A stretch of 64,000 nt of DNA from Bradyrhizobium campsiandrae. Its GTDB lineage: Bacteria > Pseudomonadota > Alphaproteobacteria > Rhizobiales > Xanthobacteraceae. The notes beneath the pieces were generated by a model. That model made no database searches. It was not told the origin of the DNA and saw only the letters and a list, made by a program, of their open reading frames with translations. Shown here one piece after another: positions 1 to 7,544 of this stretch; the first letter of the stretch is position 1; each line of letters opens with the position of its first letter. The translations under genes and the position numbers were made by a program. The DNA lies in NCBI RefSeq assembly GCF_014529705.1, contig NZ_JAANIH010000020.1, positions 1 to 64,000 of the forward strand, in the 5' to 3' direction.

Positions 1-132
1 TACAACTTCGCCAAGCGACTCAAGACCCTCAAAGGCCTCACACCCTACGAATTCATCTGCAGGGCCTGGACAAAAGAGCCAGAACGATTCACCCTCAATC
101 CGCTCCAGCAAATGCCGGGACTAAACAAGTAG
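1..132 (+). pseudogene. IS481-type transposase, C-terminal fragment cut by the window edge
   Basis: The first 43 codons run in frame 1 to a TAG at 130-132. The translation contains KRLKTLKGLTPYEFI and ends NPLQQMPGLNK, which matches the C-terminal tail I know from IS481-family DDE transposases. The catalytic domain would lie to the left of the window, so it is not possible to say whether the gene is intact. About 240 bases with no recognisable gene separate it from the tRNA at 376. It may mark a mobile-element hot spot beside that tRNA. Confidence 0.75.
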
Positions 133-375
133 AAAGCGATGAGATTAGAATGAGTTACGACAGCAAAATCAAACCTAGCGAAAAAACGGTTGTTCCGTCG
201 GGCAAAACAGGCGTATAAGGTCATCATCCCAAAATTCGGTAATTTGGAAATCTCCGGCGGTGCCGCGCTGACGTTCCCACCTCACCCGTCCCGGCATTGC
301 ACCCCCGCCTCCATCCCTGTAAACGAACCGCGCTACCGTTGCCGGCCGCGCGTTCCCGCGGGCCGTCTTGCGGCG

Positions 376-451
376 GGGCCTGTAGCTCAATGGTTAGAGC
401 CGGCCGCTCATAACGGTCTGGTTGCAGGTTCGAGTCCTGCCGGGCCCACCA
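376..451 (+). tRNA. tRNA with CAT anticodon, probably tRNA-Ile2 (lysidine type)
   Basis: A complete cloverleaf can be drawn. The acceptor stem GGGCCTG pairs with CGGGCCC (one G-T pair), and the D arm is GCTC/GAGC. The anticodon stem GGCCG/CGGTC carries the loop CTCATAA (anticodon CAT), and the T arm is GCAGG-TTCGAGT-CCTGC. CCA is encoded at 449-451. The acceptor stem and loop resemble the alphaproteobacterial Ile-CAT tRNA, which TilS modifies, more than elongator or initiator Met tRNA; that choice is from memory. The 3' 46 bases are repeated at 4891-4936, so the gene appears to be an integration site. Confidence 0.9.
406..451 (+). repeat. attL-like copy: 3' half of the tRNA
   Basis: This 46-base stretch runs from the anticodon loop to the encoded CCA. 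It recurs at 4891-4936 with a single mismatch in the acceptor stem. Integrases of many genomic islands target tRNA 3' ends and leave such a duplication, with the intact tRNA restored at one end. Here the intact tRNA is at the left end. Confidence 0.8.
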
Positions 452-751
452 CAAAATCGATGGGTTACCGGGAGTCATTTCGCCGTGGCGGAATCACCGC
501 ACCAGAAATGCTCCGGCTTGCTCGCCTAACAGTGAACTCTGGCTGTTCGCAAACTAGTCCGCGGCGTTCGATGCGACAACAGCCTCTCCTGCTCAATCGT
601 AGATTCGGCGGCTTCATCGCGCGAATTAGCCAGCCGCGCCCTGTACCTTCTTTTGTCGACCGCCCCAGGTCCACTTTAGAAGCTGCATTGCCCGATTTAA
701 GCGATATTCGCGCGCAATAAAGCATCCGCCATTTTCAGGTGGAGGTTCGCG
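452..751. other. Left-end segment of the island, no gene recognised
   Basis: No convincing gene is seen between the tRNA and the nuclease. A 19-base sequence at 487-505 (ggcggaatcaccgcaccag) recurs near the right end at 4775-4793 with two mismatches, so it could be an arm-type site or shared terminal sequence of the inserted element. GTGGAGG at about 740-746 lies just before the nuclease start at 752 and could be its ribosome binding site. Confidence 0.4.
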
Positions 752-2530
752 ATGTCCTCCAGGATCACTGGCGATGTCATCAACGCACTGCAGTACTGCC
801 GGTTGAAGGCATATTTTCAACTGCATGGTGAGCAAGGGACCCAGTCGGAGTATGAGAAGCTGCTGATCGAGCAGCGGACCAATCTGCAGCCCAAGGCAAT
901 CGAAAGAATTCGGCGTGACTACCAAGAAGCCGAGTTGGTGACCGACCTTAGTCTCTCGGTAGCTAATCTTCGCAGGGGAGCTACATTTATTCTTGGCGCT
1001 TGCCGGGAAGACGATCGCTATGCTGTCCACTTCGATGCCCTTCGCAAGATCGATGGGCCTTCGGCACTCGGGGCCTTTCGGTATGAGCCGGTGCTGTTCT
1101 GTGCAACGCCCCGGGTTCGCGCTTTCGATCGCCAGCAACTTGCAGCACGCGCAGTTCTTTTAGCGAGAATTCAGGGCGCGTTTCCCAGCGGGGGAACCGT
1201 CTATCTCGGGCGCGACAGCGCGAGGACGAGCATTCGGTTCGGATCGACCCTGACCAAGGCAGAAAGTCTCCTCCGAGATGCCGAACGCCTGCAGCGTGCC
1301 GAAGCCTCACCGAAGCTAATGTTGAATGACCATTGCCGCATCTGCGCGTTCCGCGACCGTTGCCGCGATCAGGCCGTCCAGGAGGACAACCTGAGCCTTC
1401 TACGTGGTATCGGCGGCAAAGCGATCAAACGATACGCTCGCAGGGGCATTCTCACACTAACTCAACTCGCGCATACCTTTCGGCCCCTGCGGCGCGGTAA
1501 ACGCGCCGATATCCCGCTCACCGGACGAGACCACGCATTACATGCACTCGCCATTCGGGACCAAACAATTTATGTGCTCGGTGCACCCACAATTCCAACG
1601 GCAAAGGTTCGTATCTATATTGATATGGAGGGTGATATCGAAGATGGATTCATCTATCTGATCGGACTCGTTGTTTGCGCAGGTGAACGCGTCGAGCACT
1701 ACTCATTCTGGGCCGATCATAAGAAAGGGGAAGAAGACATTTTCGCGCGATTCCTCGACGTTGTTTCGCGATATGACGCACCATGCCTCTACTCCTACGG
1801 CAACTACGAGCGAGCCTTCATCGCGCGCATGCGACGCCAAGCCCGGTACAAGAAACGCATTGATGAAATTTTGTCCGCACTCACCAACGTTCTCACGATC
1901 ATCTATCCGCATTTCTATTTCCCAACTTGCTCGAACGGCCTCAAGGAGGTGGGAGGCTGCCTAGGCTGCCGCTGGACCGAGCCCGACGCGTCGGGCATCG
2001 CCAGCGTCGTCTGGCGCAAGAACTGGGAAAAGACCGGCGACGCCTCATGGAAGGCGAAGCTGATCCAATACAATCTCGAAGACTGCGAAGCGTTGCGCAG
2101 GGTTTGCGCCTTCCTGAGTGAAGCGCCAAACTTCGATGCCAACAGCAAACCAGAGGCAACGCCACGCGTGGCATCAGTTGCGCAGCTCGACAAGCTGGCG
2201 CGGACAGTCACTTGGTCGAAATTCGTACATGCCGACTTTGAGTTTGTGAATAAGCGGGCCTATTTCGACTACCAGCACGTCACGTATTCGTTCGAACGAA
2301 AAAGCCCACTCCGCGGAAGCGGGGCTCGAATGCTAAGCGCCGGCGGTGGCAAAATCGGGATTTGCGGGTTACGCACCGAATGGAAATCACAGCGACCCGC
2401 TGCCCGGACTGCAAGAGCAAAGATATCATACCACTGGACGCGAAGCAGCGGCCGAAGGGACTGCAAACGAGGCGCAAGCGCGCGATCGATCTCGTCATCA
2501 CACCGGCAGCAATCCGCCGGAAGGTGGTAG
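752..2530 (+). CDS. Cas4/RecB-like nuclease with DEDD exonuclease domain (TM0106-type), N-terminal part of a nuclease-transposase fusion
   Basis: The protein resembles the TM0106 family of putative RecB-like nucleases. Residues 1-205 look like a RecB/Cas4 domain. Candidate acidic residues are D95 and E112, followed by a conserved lysine region, and four cysteines (C16, C195, C198, C204) are placed like the iron-sulfur cysteines of Cas4/AddB. A second nuclease domain of RNase_H_2/DEDD type starts at about 285 with IYIDMEGD (D291, E293) and ends with YNLEDCEALR. Homology seems to stop near residue 512 (about base 2287); the last ~80 residues are low-complexity and look out of frame. From base 2290 the +1 frame continues with a basic linker straight into the transposase. 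I therefore read this as one gene broken by a one-base loss, or decoded by frameshifting. ATG start follows a GGAGG-like site. Confidence 0.75.
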   Translation: MSSRITGDVINALQYCRLKAYFQLHGEQGTQSEYEKLLIEQRTNLQPKAIERIRRDYQEAELVTDLSLSVANLRRGATFILGACREDDRYAVHFDALRKIDGPSALGAFRYEPVLFCATPRVRAFDRQQLAARAVLLARIQGAFPSGGTVYLGRDSARTSIRFGSTLTKAESLLRDAERLQRAEASPKLMLNDHCRICAFRDRCRDQAVQEDNLSLLRGIGGKAIKRYARRGILTLTQLAHTFRPLRRGKRADIPLTGRDHALHALAIRDQTIYVLGAPTIPTAKVRIYIDMEGDIEDGFIYLIGLVVCAGERVEHYSFWADHKKGEEDIFARFLDVVSRYDAPCLYSYGNYERAFIARMRRQARYKKRIDEILSALTNVLTIIYPHFYFPTCSNGLKEVGGCLGCRWTEPDASGIASVVWRKNWEKTGDASWKAKLIQYNLEDCEALRRVCAFLSEAPNFDANSKPEATPRVASVAQLDKLARTVTWSKFVHADFEFVNKRAYFDYQHVTYSFERKSPLRGSGARMLSAGGGKIGICGLRTEWKSQRPAARTARAKISYHWTRSSGRRDCKRGASARSISSSHRQQSAGRW

Positions 2531-3630
2531 AGTTCAGGACTGCCGCCTACCGTTGCGAGTGTTGCGAAAAATGCTTCACGCCGGAGCGCTACGACCGCTT
2601 AACGCGGTACTTTCATGGTTTGATGAGTTGGTTCGCTTACCAGCACATTACCCACAGGCTCGGCGTCAGGTCGCTTGCCGCGCTGTTTTATGAGACCTTC
2701 GGCGTCCGTGTGAACTTCTGGGAATTCACCGATTTCCGGCATCTGCTCGTCCACAAGTATCGTAAGACCTACAACATGCTCCTGGCGCAATTGATCGCTG
2801 GGCCGGTCCTGCACGTCGACGAAACCGAGATCAAGTTGAAGGACGGCGGCGGATATGTCTGGGTGTTCGCAAGCACCTCAGCCACAGTCTACATCTTCCG
2901 ACACTCACGGGAGGGAGAATTTCTACGGCAAATGCTCAAGGACTTCAAAGGCGTGTTGGTCTCAGATTTCTATTCCGCGTACGACGGGCTTCGCTGCTCG
3001 CAGCAACGTTGCCTTATCCACCTGATGCGCGACATGAACAGGGCGATTCTCGATAACCCATTTGATCAGGAACTCCAGTCCATTACCGAGCCATTCGGCG
3101 CCCTTTTGCGGTCAATCGTCACGACCATCGATCAACACGGTCTCAAGCGGCGCTATCTGCAGACGCATGCTAAGGCGGTGGGGGCATTTTTCGATGCGCT
3201 GGCGGAGCGGTTCTATGAATCCGATTCCTGCAAAGCTTTACAAGAACGGCTACTCCGCAATCGCCAGCGCCTATTCACGTTTCTGCAGCATGACGGCGTT
3301 TCATGGAATAACAACTTGGCGGAGAATGCTATCAAGCGCGTCAGCGATTACAGGGAGGATGTCGGGCGAAGCGTCAAAGCAGCCGGCCTTGCAGAGTATT
3401 TGGTGTTGCTAAGCCTTTTTCAAACCTGTCGCGTTAGAGACATAAGCTTTCTGAAATTCCTCTTGTCGCGGGAACACGATATCAACGCCTTCGCAGCGGG
3501 AAAGCGTCGGCGGCGACGAACACCGCGCGTTGAGATCTATCCAAAGGGCTATTTGCCCCCGTCGATCGTTTCGCTTCGTCGGGGAAAAAGTAGACAAGCC
3601 AGCGACGTGATGGCCCCGGAAAACGAGTGA
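2362..3630 (+). CDS. IS66-like DDE transposase, C-terminal part of the nuclease-transposase fusion
   Basis: The product is a DDE transposase of IS66 type. A zinc-binding region (CPDC at about 14-17 and CECCEKC at 65-71) precedes the catalytic core. The core carries HVDETEIK (D153), SDFYSAYDG (D202) and WNNNLAENAIK (E321), so the DDE triad is complete and the domain may be active. The annotated first codon is TTG and the next is ATG at 2380, with no good ribosome binding site. The frame is open upstream to about 2290 and encodes a lysine/arginine-rich linker (VRTKKPTPRKR). This suggests that translation originally entered from the nuclease at 752. IS66 accessory genes tnpA and tnpB are absent. 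I could not find terminal inverted repeats. Confidence 0.85.
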   Translation: MRVTHRMEITATRCPDCKSKDIIPLDAKQRPKGLQTRRKRAIDLVITPAAIRRKVVEFRTAAYRCECCEKCFTPERYDRLTRYFHGLMSWFAYQHITHRLGVRSLAALFYETFGVRVNFWEFTDFRHLLVHKYRKTYNMLLAQLIAGPVLHVDETEIKLKDGGGYVWVFASTSATVYIFRHSREGEFLRQMLKDFKGVLVSDFYSAYDGLRCSQQRCLIHLMRDMNRAILDNPFDQELQSITEPFGALLRSIVTTIDQHGLKRRYLQTHAKAVGAFFDALAERFYESDSCKALQERLLRNRQRLFTFLQHDGVSWNNNLAENAIKRVSDYREDVGRSVKAAGLAEYLVLLSLFQTCRVRDISFLKFLLSREHDINAFAAGKRRRRRTPRVEIYPKGYLPPSIVSLRRGKSRQASDVMAPENE

Positions 3631-3740
3631 CCGCCGGGCCGAAATCCAGGCGAGCAGCAATTATACGCACTATTCGCATCATTTTCAGATATTGCAGTTA
3701 GAGACCACAGTGCATATATTGGGTTCGGAAAGGACCCGCT

Positions 3741-4187
3741 ATGACCGCCCACGTCCTGCAATTCGTCGAACTCTCAGACCGGGACCGCAAGACGGCCAAA
3801 GTCTTCGGCAAGCTCGGCAAGGGCGATCAAGTCGAGGTCCGGGTCCGCCGCAAGTCGGGCGAGGATCAGGTCATCAAGCTGCCGCCGGAGGCTGCGGCGT
3901 TGCTTGAGACTGCACTTGGCCATCTTCTCCAAGGCGAACGTGTTGCCGTCCTCGCGGAGGATCGGGAACTCAGCCCGAACGACGCGGCTGACATTCTAGG
4001 TATCTCCCGACCTCTCGTCGTGCATCGCATGGACGTCGGCGATCTGCCATTTCGATATGTAGGCAAACATCGCCGTACACGACTGAAGGACGTATTGGCA
4101 CTGAAGTCACGGATTGAGGCCCAACTGGCGGCGATGGAGGCGCTCGCCGAGGACGCCGAGGATCTCAGGCGACGCCATGGCGTTTGA
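3741..4187 (+). CDS. HTH (excisionase/MerR-like) antitoxin of a PIN toxin-antitoxin pair
   Basis: This 148-residue protein has an N-terminal part of unknown fold. Residues 77-122 form a helix-turn-helix of the excisionase type: LSPNDAADILGISRPLVVHR followed by a recognition-wing-like segment. The C-terminal 25 residues are acidic and helical (EAQLAAMEALAEDAEDLRRR) and may wrap the toxin. The next gene, a PIN-domain protein, begins inside its last codons (11-base overlap). That tight coupling is the usual layout of antitoxin-toxin operons. By analogy with VapB it should neutralise the toxin and autoregulate the operon. It may help hold the island in place. Confidence 0.8.
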   Translation: MTAHVLQFVELSDRDRKTAKVFGKLGKGDQVEVRVRRKSGEDQVIKLPPEAAALLETALGHLLQGERVAVLAEDRELSPNDAADILGISRPLVVHRMDVGDLPFRYVGKHRRTRLKDVLALKSRIEAQLAAMEALAEDAEDLRRRHGV

Positions 4188-4740
4188 GCCTTCGGTCGCC
4201 GTCTTCGACGCTTGCATTCTCTATCCCTTTCATCTCAGGAATATCGTTGTCCAAGCCGCAGTGGATCGCCTTGTCGAGGCGCGCTGGACAGACGCAATCC
4301 ATGAGGAATGGATCCGAAACTTGACGGCCATTCCCACAGAGCGTTTGCAGGTCACCCGGCGGTTAATGGAGAATGCGCTTCCGACGGCCATGATCAATGG
4401 GTACGAGGAGCACATTCCAACCATAACCCTGCCTGATCCGAACGATCGCCATGTTGTCGCGGCGGCCATCACCGCCAAAGCGTCGCTGATCCTCACCTGG
4501 AATTTGCGGCACTTTCCACCAAGCGAGCTGAAGAGATTCGGTCTTCGAACGATAACTCCGGACGAATTCCTCTGCGTCCTTTTCGACAACGGCTCAGATC
4601 TGGTGATCGGCTCTCTCGCGAATGCCCGGCGGAATCTGAATAAATCCCGGGTCTCAGCACCAGACTTCATCCACATTCTTGAGAGTCAAAGACTCGTCCA
4701 ACTCGCGAAGTTGGTCCGGAAGCACGTTTCCGATCTGTAG
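4177..4740 (+). CDS. PIN-domain toxin (VapC-like ribonuclease)
   Basis: The start is taken at ATG 4177, overlapping the antitoxin stop, rather than at the in-frame ATG at 4114; this gives 187 residues. PIN-domain acidic residues are visible: D11 in VAVFDACILY, the E43/E44 pair in AIHEEWIRN, and D87/D90 in LPDPNDRHVVAAA, followed by TWNLRHF. PIN toxins are Mg-dependent RNases that cleave tRNA or rRNA in VapBC systems; the target here is unknown. The C-terminal ~50 residues extend past the usual VapC length and belong to the longer PIN subfamily paired with excisionase-like antitoxins. It is the last gene of the island. Confidence 0.85.
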   Translation: MAFEPSVAVFDACILYPFHLRNIVVQAAVDRLVEARWTDAIHEEWIRNLTAIPTERLQVTRRLMENALPTAMINGYEEHIPTITLPDPNDRHVVAAAITAKASLILTWNLRHFPPSELKRFGLRTITPDEFLCVLFDNGSDLVIGSLANARRNLNKSRVSAPDFIHILESQRLVQLAKLVRKHVSDL

Positions 4741-4890
4741 GCGCGAGAAGCGACTCACCTCCCTTAGCGTAACGGTAGCGGAAACACCGCACCAGTTTCG
4801 CACCAGAATCGACCTGGTCGAAAAGCAACGAACGCGATCGAACTCAAACGAAAACACAGCAAGATCAACGAACCTGATCGATGTCCCGTC

Positions 4891-4936
4891 GCTCATAACG
4901 GTCTGGTTGCAGGTTCGAGTCCTGCCTGGCCCACCA
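4891..4936 (+). repeat. attR-like copy of the tRNA 3' half
   Basis: This copy matches 45 of 46 bases of the tRNA 3' half at 406-451, including the whole T arm and CCA. The 5' half of the tRNA is missing and the acceptor strand carries a G to T change, so it is not a functional tRNA. It marks the right junction of the island. Confidence 0.8.
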
Positions 4937-5234
4937 GCCTTCGCTCGCTTCGCGAGCTTCGGCTCGGCAAGCCAGCACCACGAACTCCAAGCGAAGTAAG
5001 CGAAGGCTGTCGCGCCGAATCCCGTAGGGCGAAGGCGGACCGATCATGACCTACCGTGGCGCAGCCACACGGAGAGCGAGGGCGAAGGGTGCTGTCCGGC
5101 ATAGCTGGAGCGAAGCGGAAGAGAAGCCCTTTCCGGCCCCAGCGAAACGCACTGCCAAGGTCCGCCGAGTTTTATGCACTGTCACCATAATTCCAAAAAA
5201 GAAGACCGCCTCAAGGCGTTCCTCCGTCGAGGAT
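4937..5234. other. Intergenic region with a repeated motif, no gene seen
   Basis: No credible gene is visible; the open frames here overlap in several frames and have no family features. At 5165-5194 lies a motif (CCGAGTTTTATG ... TCACCATAATTCC) that recurs as a five-base-shorter version at 15956-15980. This points to a dispersed intergenic repeat. Confidence 0.4.
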
Positions 5235-5945
5235 TTATGCTGCGATCAGGCTCAGCGCTGCGCTCTTCCGCCGATAGGCGATGAGTCCGAGGCTGCAGAA
5301 GCCGAGCAGCATCATTGCCCATGTCGATGGCTCGGGAACCGCAGGCGCGGGTGCGACGGCGTCTATCGAGAAAATGCCGCCATCACCGCTTGTAAAGAAA
5401 GCGAGCGGGTCTTGGTAAAGCGCGGACGATGAAAATATCTGCAAGTTTGCACTGTGCTGACCGGCCAGAAGAGTATTCGCAAAGTCAAACGTAATCAGAT
5501 TGCCATTCGACGATCGGCTCGCACTGGTTGCGAGGACACCGTTCGCTCCCGATCCTCCGCAAATCGATATTCCACATTCTTTTACAGATGCTTGATAGCC
5601 TGAATAGCCGTTGATGCCAAATGCCGCGACGCTTCCCGCCGTCAGATGGATTTCATAGTCGAAATAAAGTCCAGGATGAAGAACTGAGGGCGCGTCTGAG
5701 TAACGAATGACACGTTCGCGTAGCGTGCCAGCGAGTAGTCCGTCCAAAAACGAGAAGCTTTCAGTTTTGTCAAATAGCTTTGTCTCGGGGATACCATCGC
5801 CTGAGCTGCCGCCATTTGGCAACGGGCTAACCGTTGAGCCGGATGTCAGTAACGTAGGTGAGACTATGGCAGCGTTTGCCGGCGTCAGAGAAGCCGAAAG
5901 GATCAACAAGCTCCCACAAGCAATGAAATCCAGCACTTTTCGCAT
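5235..5945 (-). CDS. PEP-CTERM sorted exported protein
   Basis: The start is set at ATG 5945, preceded by GGAG about seven bases upstream. The open frame continues upstream, but that extension lacks a signal peptide. The 236-residue product begins with a signal peptide (MRKVLDFIACGSLLILSASL ... ANA). It ends with a PEP-CTERM tail: VPEPSTW, a hydrophobic helix AMMLLGFCSLGLIAY, then RRK. Such tails are cut and anchored by an exosortase and are common on exopolysaccharide-associated surface proteins. The body is Gly/Ser-rich and has two cysteines in CGISICGG. No exosortase gene is in the window. It is divergent from the LuxR-type gene at 6214. Confidence 0.85.
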   Translation of the reverse strand: MRKVLDFIACGSLLILSASLTPANAAIVSPTLLTSGSTVSPLPNGGSSGDGIPETKLFDKTESFSFLDGLLAGTLRERVIRYSDAPSVLHPGLYFDYEIHLTAGSVAAFGINGYSGYQASVKECGISICGGSGANGVLATSASRSSNGNLITFDFANTLLAGQHSANLQIFSSSALYQDPLAFFTSGDGGIFSIDAVAPAPAVPEPSTWAMMLLGFCSLGLIAYRRKSAALSLIAA

Positions 5946-6213
5946 GAAAGGCTCCAATTTGAACGTGTCGCTAAAAACAGCCTTGCGAGCGCAGACACAG
6001 TGCGTCGGCCCCCAACTCTTCCCCTGGGCGATCTGAATGACCCCTCTCAGCAATGCGACATACCGCCAATGAGCCGGTTGCGCAATTAGTAGGCAGCACG
6101 TTCTGGTTCGAAGTAAATCGAGACACCTTGTGGTTTTACACGACGGGGTGATGTCCGGCATCTCCCAAACATGGTAAGCGTATCGGGCGCGGGACGAGGC
6201 GGGATGAAGCTAA

Positions 6214-7335
6214 ATGAATGGCCGAGAATTCACGTCCGAGAAGCTTGCGAATGCGATTTCTGACATCGGCGAGACAATCGTCGAGCCGTCAGCCTGGCCG
6301 ATCGTTATGGACAAGATCTCCGGCGCGATTGGCGCAACCGGTGCATTTTTGATTCAGGCAGATGTTCGCACCCCGGATGTGCCGAGGACCGCTTCTCTTT
6401 GCGATTTCGTCGACGACTACTTCCGCCATGGCTGGCATACACGCGACGTTCGCGCGGCCCGAGGTGCGCCACTATTGCTGTCCGGGCACTCTGTTGTCGT
6501 CGATCAGGACATTCTGACCAAAGAAGAGATCGCGCGTGAGCCCCTTTACAATGAATGCAATCTGAAACACGGCCTCGCGTGGTTTGCTGGAATCAAAGTT
6601 TGGACGGGACAGGCTTTGTGGGCAATGGCCATTCAGCGTTCGGTCAACGCAGGTCCGTTCTCGGAGACCGAGAAGGGCTTATTGGGCACGTTATCTCGCC
6701 CACTGAGCGATGCGGCCAGCCTCTCTGCGCTCATGGGATATACCGCGATAAATAGCGCTACGAACGCCCTGGGAGTTGTTGGAGAAGCCGCAATCGCTAT
6801 CGGCCGGAAAGGTGAAGTGCTGGGTACCAATTCCGCGGCGGAGATGCTTTTTGATCAGGAGTTCTTCGTTGTCGGTAGGCGTTTGAGGATCAAGGATAGT
6901 GAAGCAAATCGAGAGTTTCAGGACCTTTCAGATCGACTCACGTCGAGTTCTGATACGGAGCCGCTTCGCGCAACGCCGATCATTGTACGCCGAACCGGGA
7001 AGGCACCACTTGTCCTTCGTGAGTTTCCTATTCACGGAGCAGCACGGACCCCGTTTTTGGGAGCGCGGTCTTTGCTTATCTGTGCCGCAACTGACCAATC
7101 CACCACCTTCGACCCTTCCTTGCTCTCGAGAGTTTACGGGTTGACTCAAGCCGAAGCTCGCGTTGCGGTTATGATTGCTGCTGGAAAGTCCGTCGAGGAG
7201 GTCGCCTCGCACCTGAGGCTCTCACGTGGAACTATTACGACACAATTGAAAGCGGTGTTCCAGAAAACTGACGTTCACCGCCAGTCTGAGCTCGTAGCTT
7301 TGCTGGCGCGGTTTCGTGACTATGGATATCGGTAG
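6214..7335 (+). CDS. LuxR-family helix-turn-helix transcriptional regulator
   Basis: This 373-residue regulator carries a C-terminal LuxR/FixJ-type HTH at about 308-367 (LTQAEARVAVMIAAGKSVEE, then the recognition helix SRGTITTQLKAVF). The N-terminal 290 residues hold a sensor region. The stretch AIAIGRKGEVLGTNSAAEML at about 190 resembles a PAS-like fold, and no receiver aspartate pocket or autoinducer-binding domain is recognisable. The signal is therefore unknown. It lies divergent from the PEP-CTERM gene with a 268-base spacer, so it may control that surface protein. About 210 bases without a gene follow. Confidence 0.8.
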   Translation: MNGREFTSEKLANAISDIGETIVEPSAWPIVMDKISGAIGATGAFLIQADVRTPDVPRTASLCDFVDDYFRHGWHTRDVRAARGAPLLLSGHSVVVDQDILTKEEIAREPLYNECNLKHGLAWFAGIKVWTGQALWAMAIQRSVNAGPFSETEKGLLGTLSRPLSDAASLSALMGYTAINSATNALGVVGEAAIAIGRKGEVLGTNSAAEMLFDQEFFVVGRRLRIKDSEANREFQDLSDRLTSSSDTEPLRATPIIVRRTGKAPLVLREFPIHGAARTPFLGARSLLICAATDQSTTFDPSLLSRVYGLTQAEARVAVMIAAGKSVEEVASHLRLSRGTITTQLKAVFQKTDVHRQSELVALLARFRDYGYR

Positions 7336-7544
7336 ATCTTGGACTGACCAAAGTGGAGAGTCGGCCTGCATGTCCGATCCTGTGCGGATTTTGTTTGCGG
7401 TTGCCTAGCCGGCGCGAGCTGTGAGGCAGCCGTCGGCGCACTCGGAAATTAGGTAAGTGCGCTGCAATGCCCCGATCCGCTCTTGAGCGGTTCGAGAGCA
7501 TCAGCGCTTTCCGGTGAGTAACGCACCAGGTCTCGTACCCCCGT

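Larger units (their letters stand above)
452..4936 (+). mobile_element. tRNA-targeted genomic island remnant without a visible integrase
   Basis: The segment is bounded by the tRNA 3' end (406-451) and its near-exact direct repeat (4891-4936). Its content is typical mobilome: a Cas4/RecB-like nuclease plus IS66-like transposase unit and an HTH-PIN toxin-antitoxin operon. All genes are on the plus strand, reading away from the tRNA. No tyrosine or serine integrase can be seen, so the element is probably a decayed remnant or is moved by an integrase encoded elsewhere. An alternative is that these are the outer repeats of a formerly larger island that has been internally deleted. Confidence 0.65.

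Noticed and set aside
190..720. 176-residue open frame running across the tRNA
   Set aside because: It overlaps the tRNA in full, has no ribosome binding site and no family features.
452..3740. Terminal inverted repeats of the nuclease-transposase element
   Set aside because: Comparison of 452-751 with the complement of 3631-3740 gave only an eight-base match (GCTCGCCT), not more than chance.
4891..4936. Second tRNA gene
   Set aside because: Only the 3' half is present, the 5' half cannot be folded from the upstream sequence, and the acceptor strand has a mutation. It is an attachment-site repeat.
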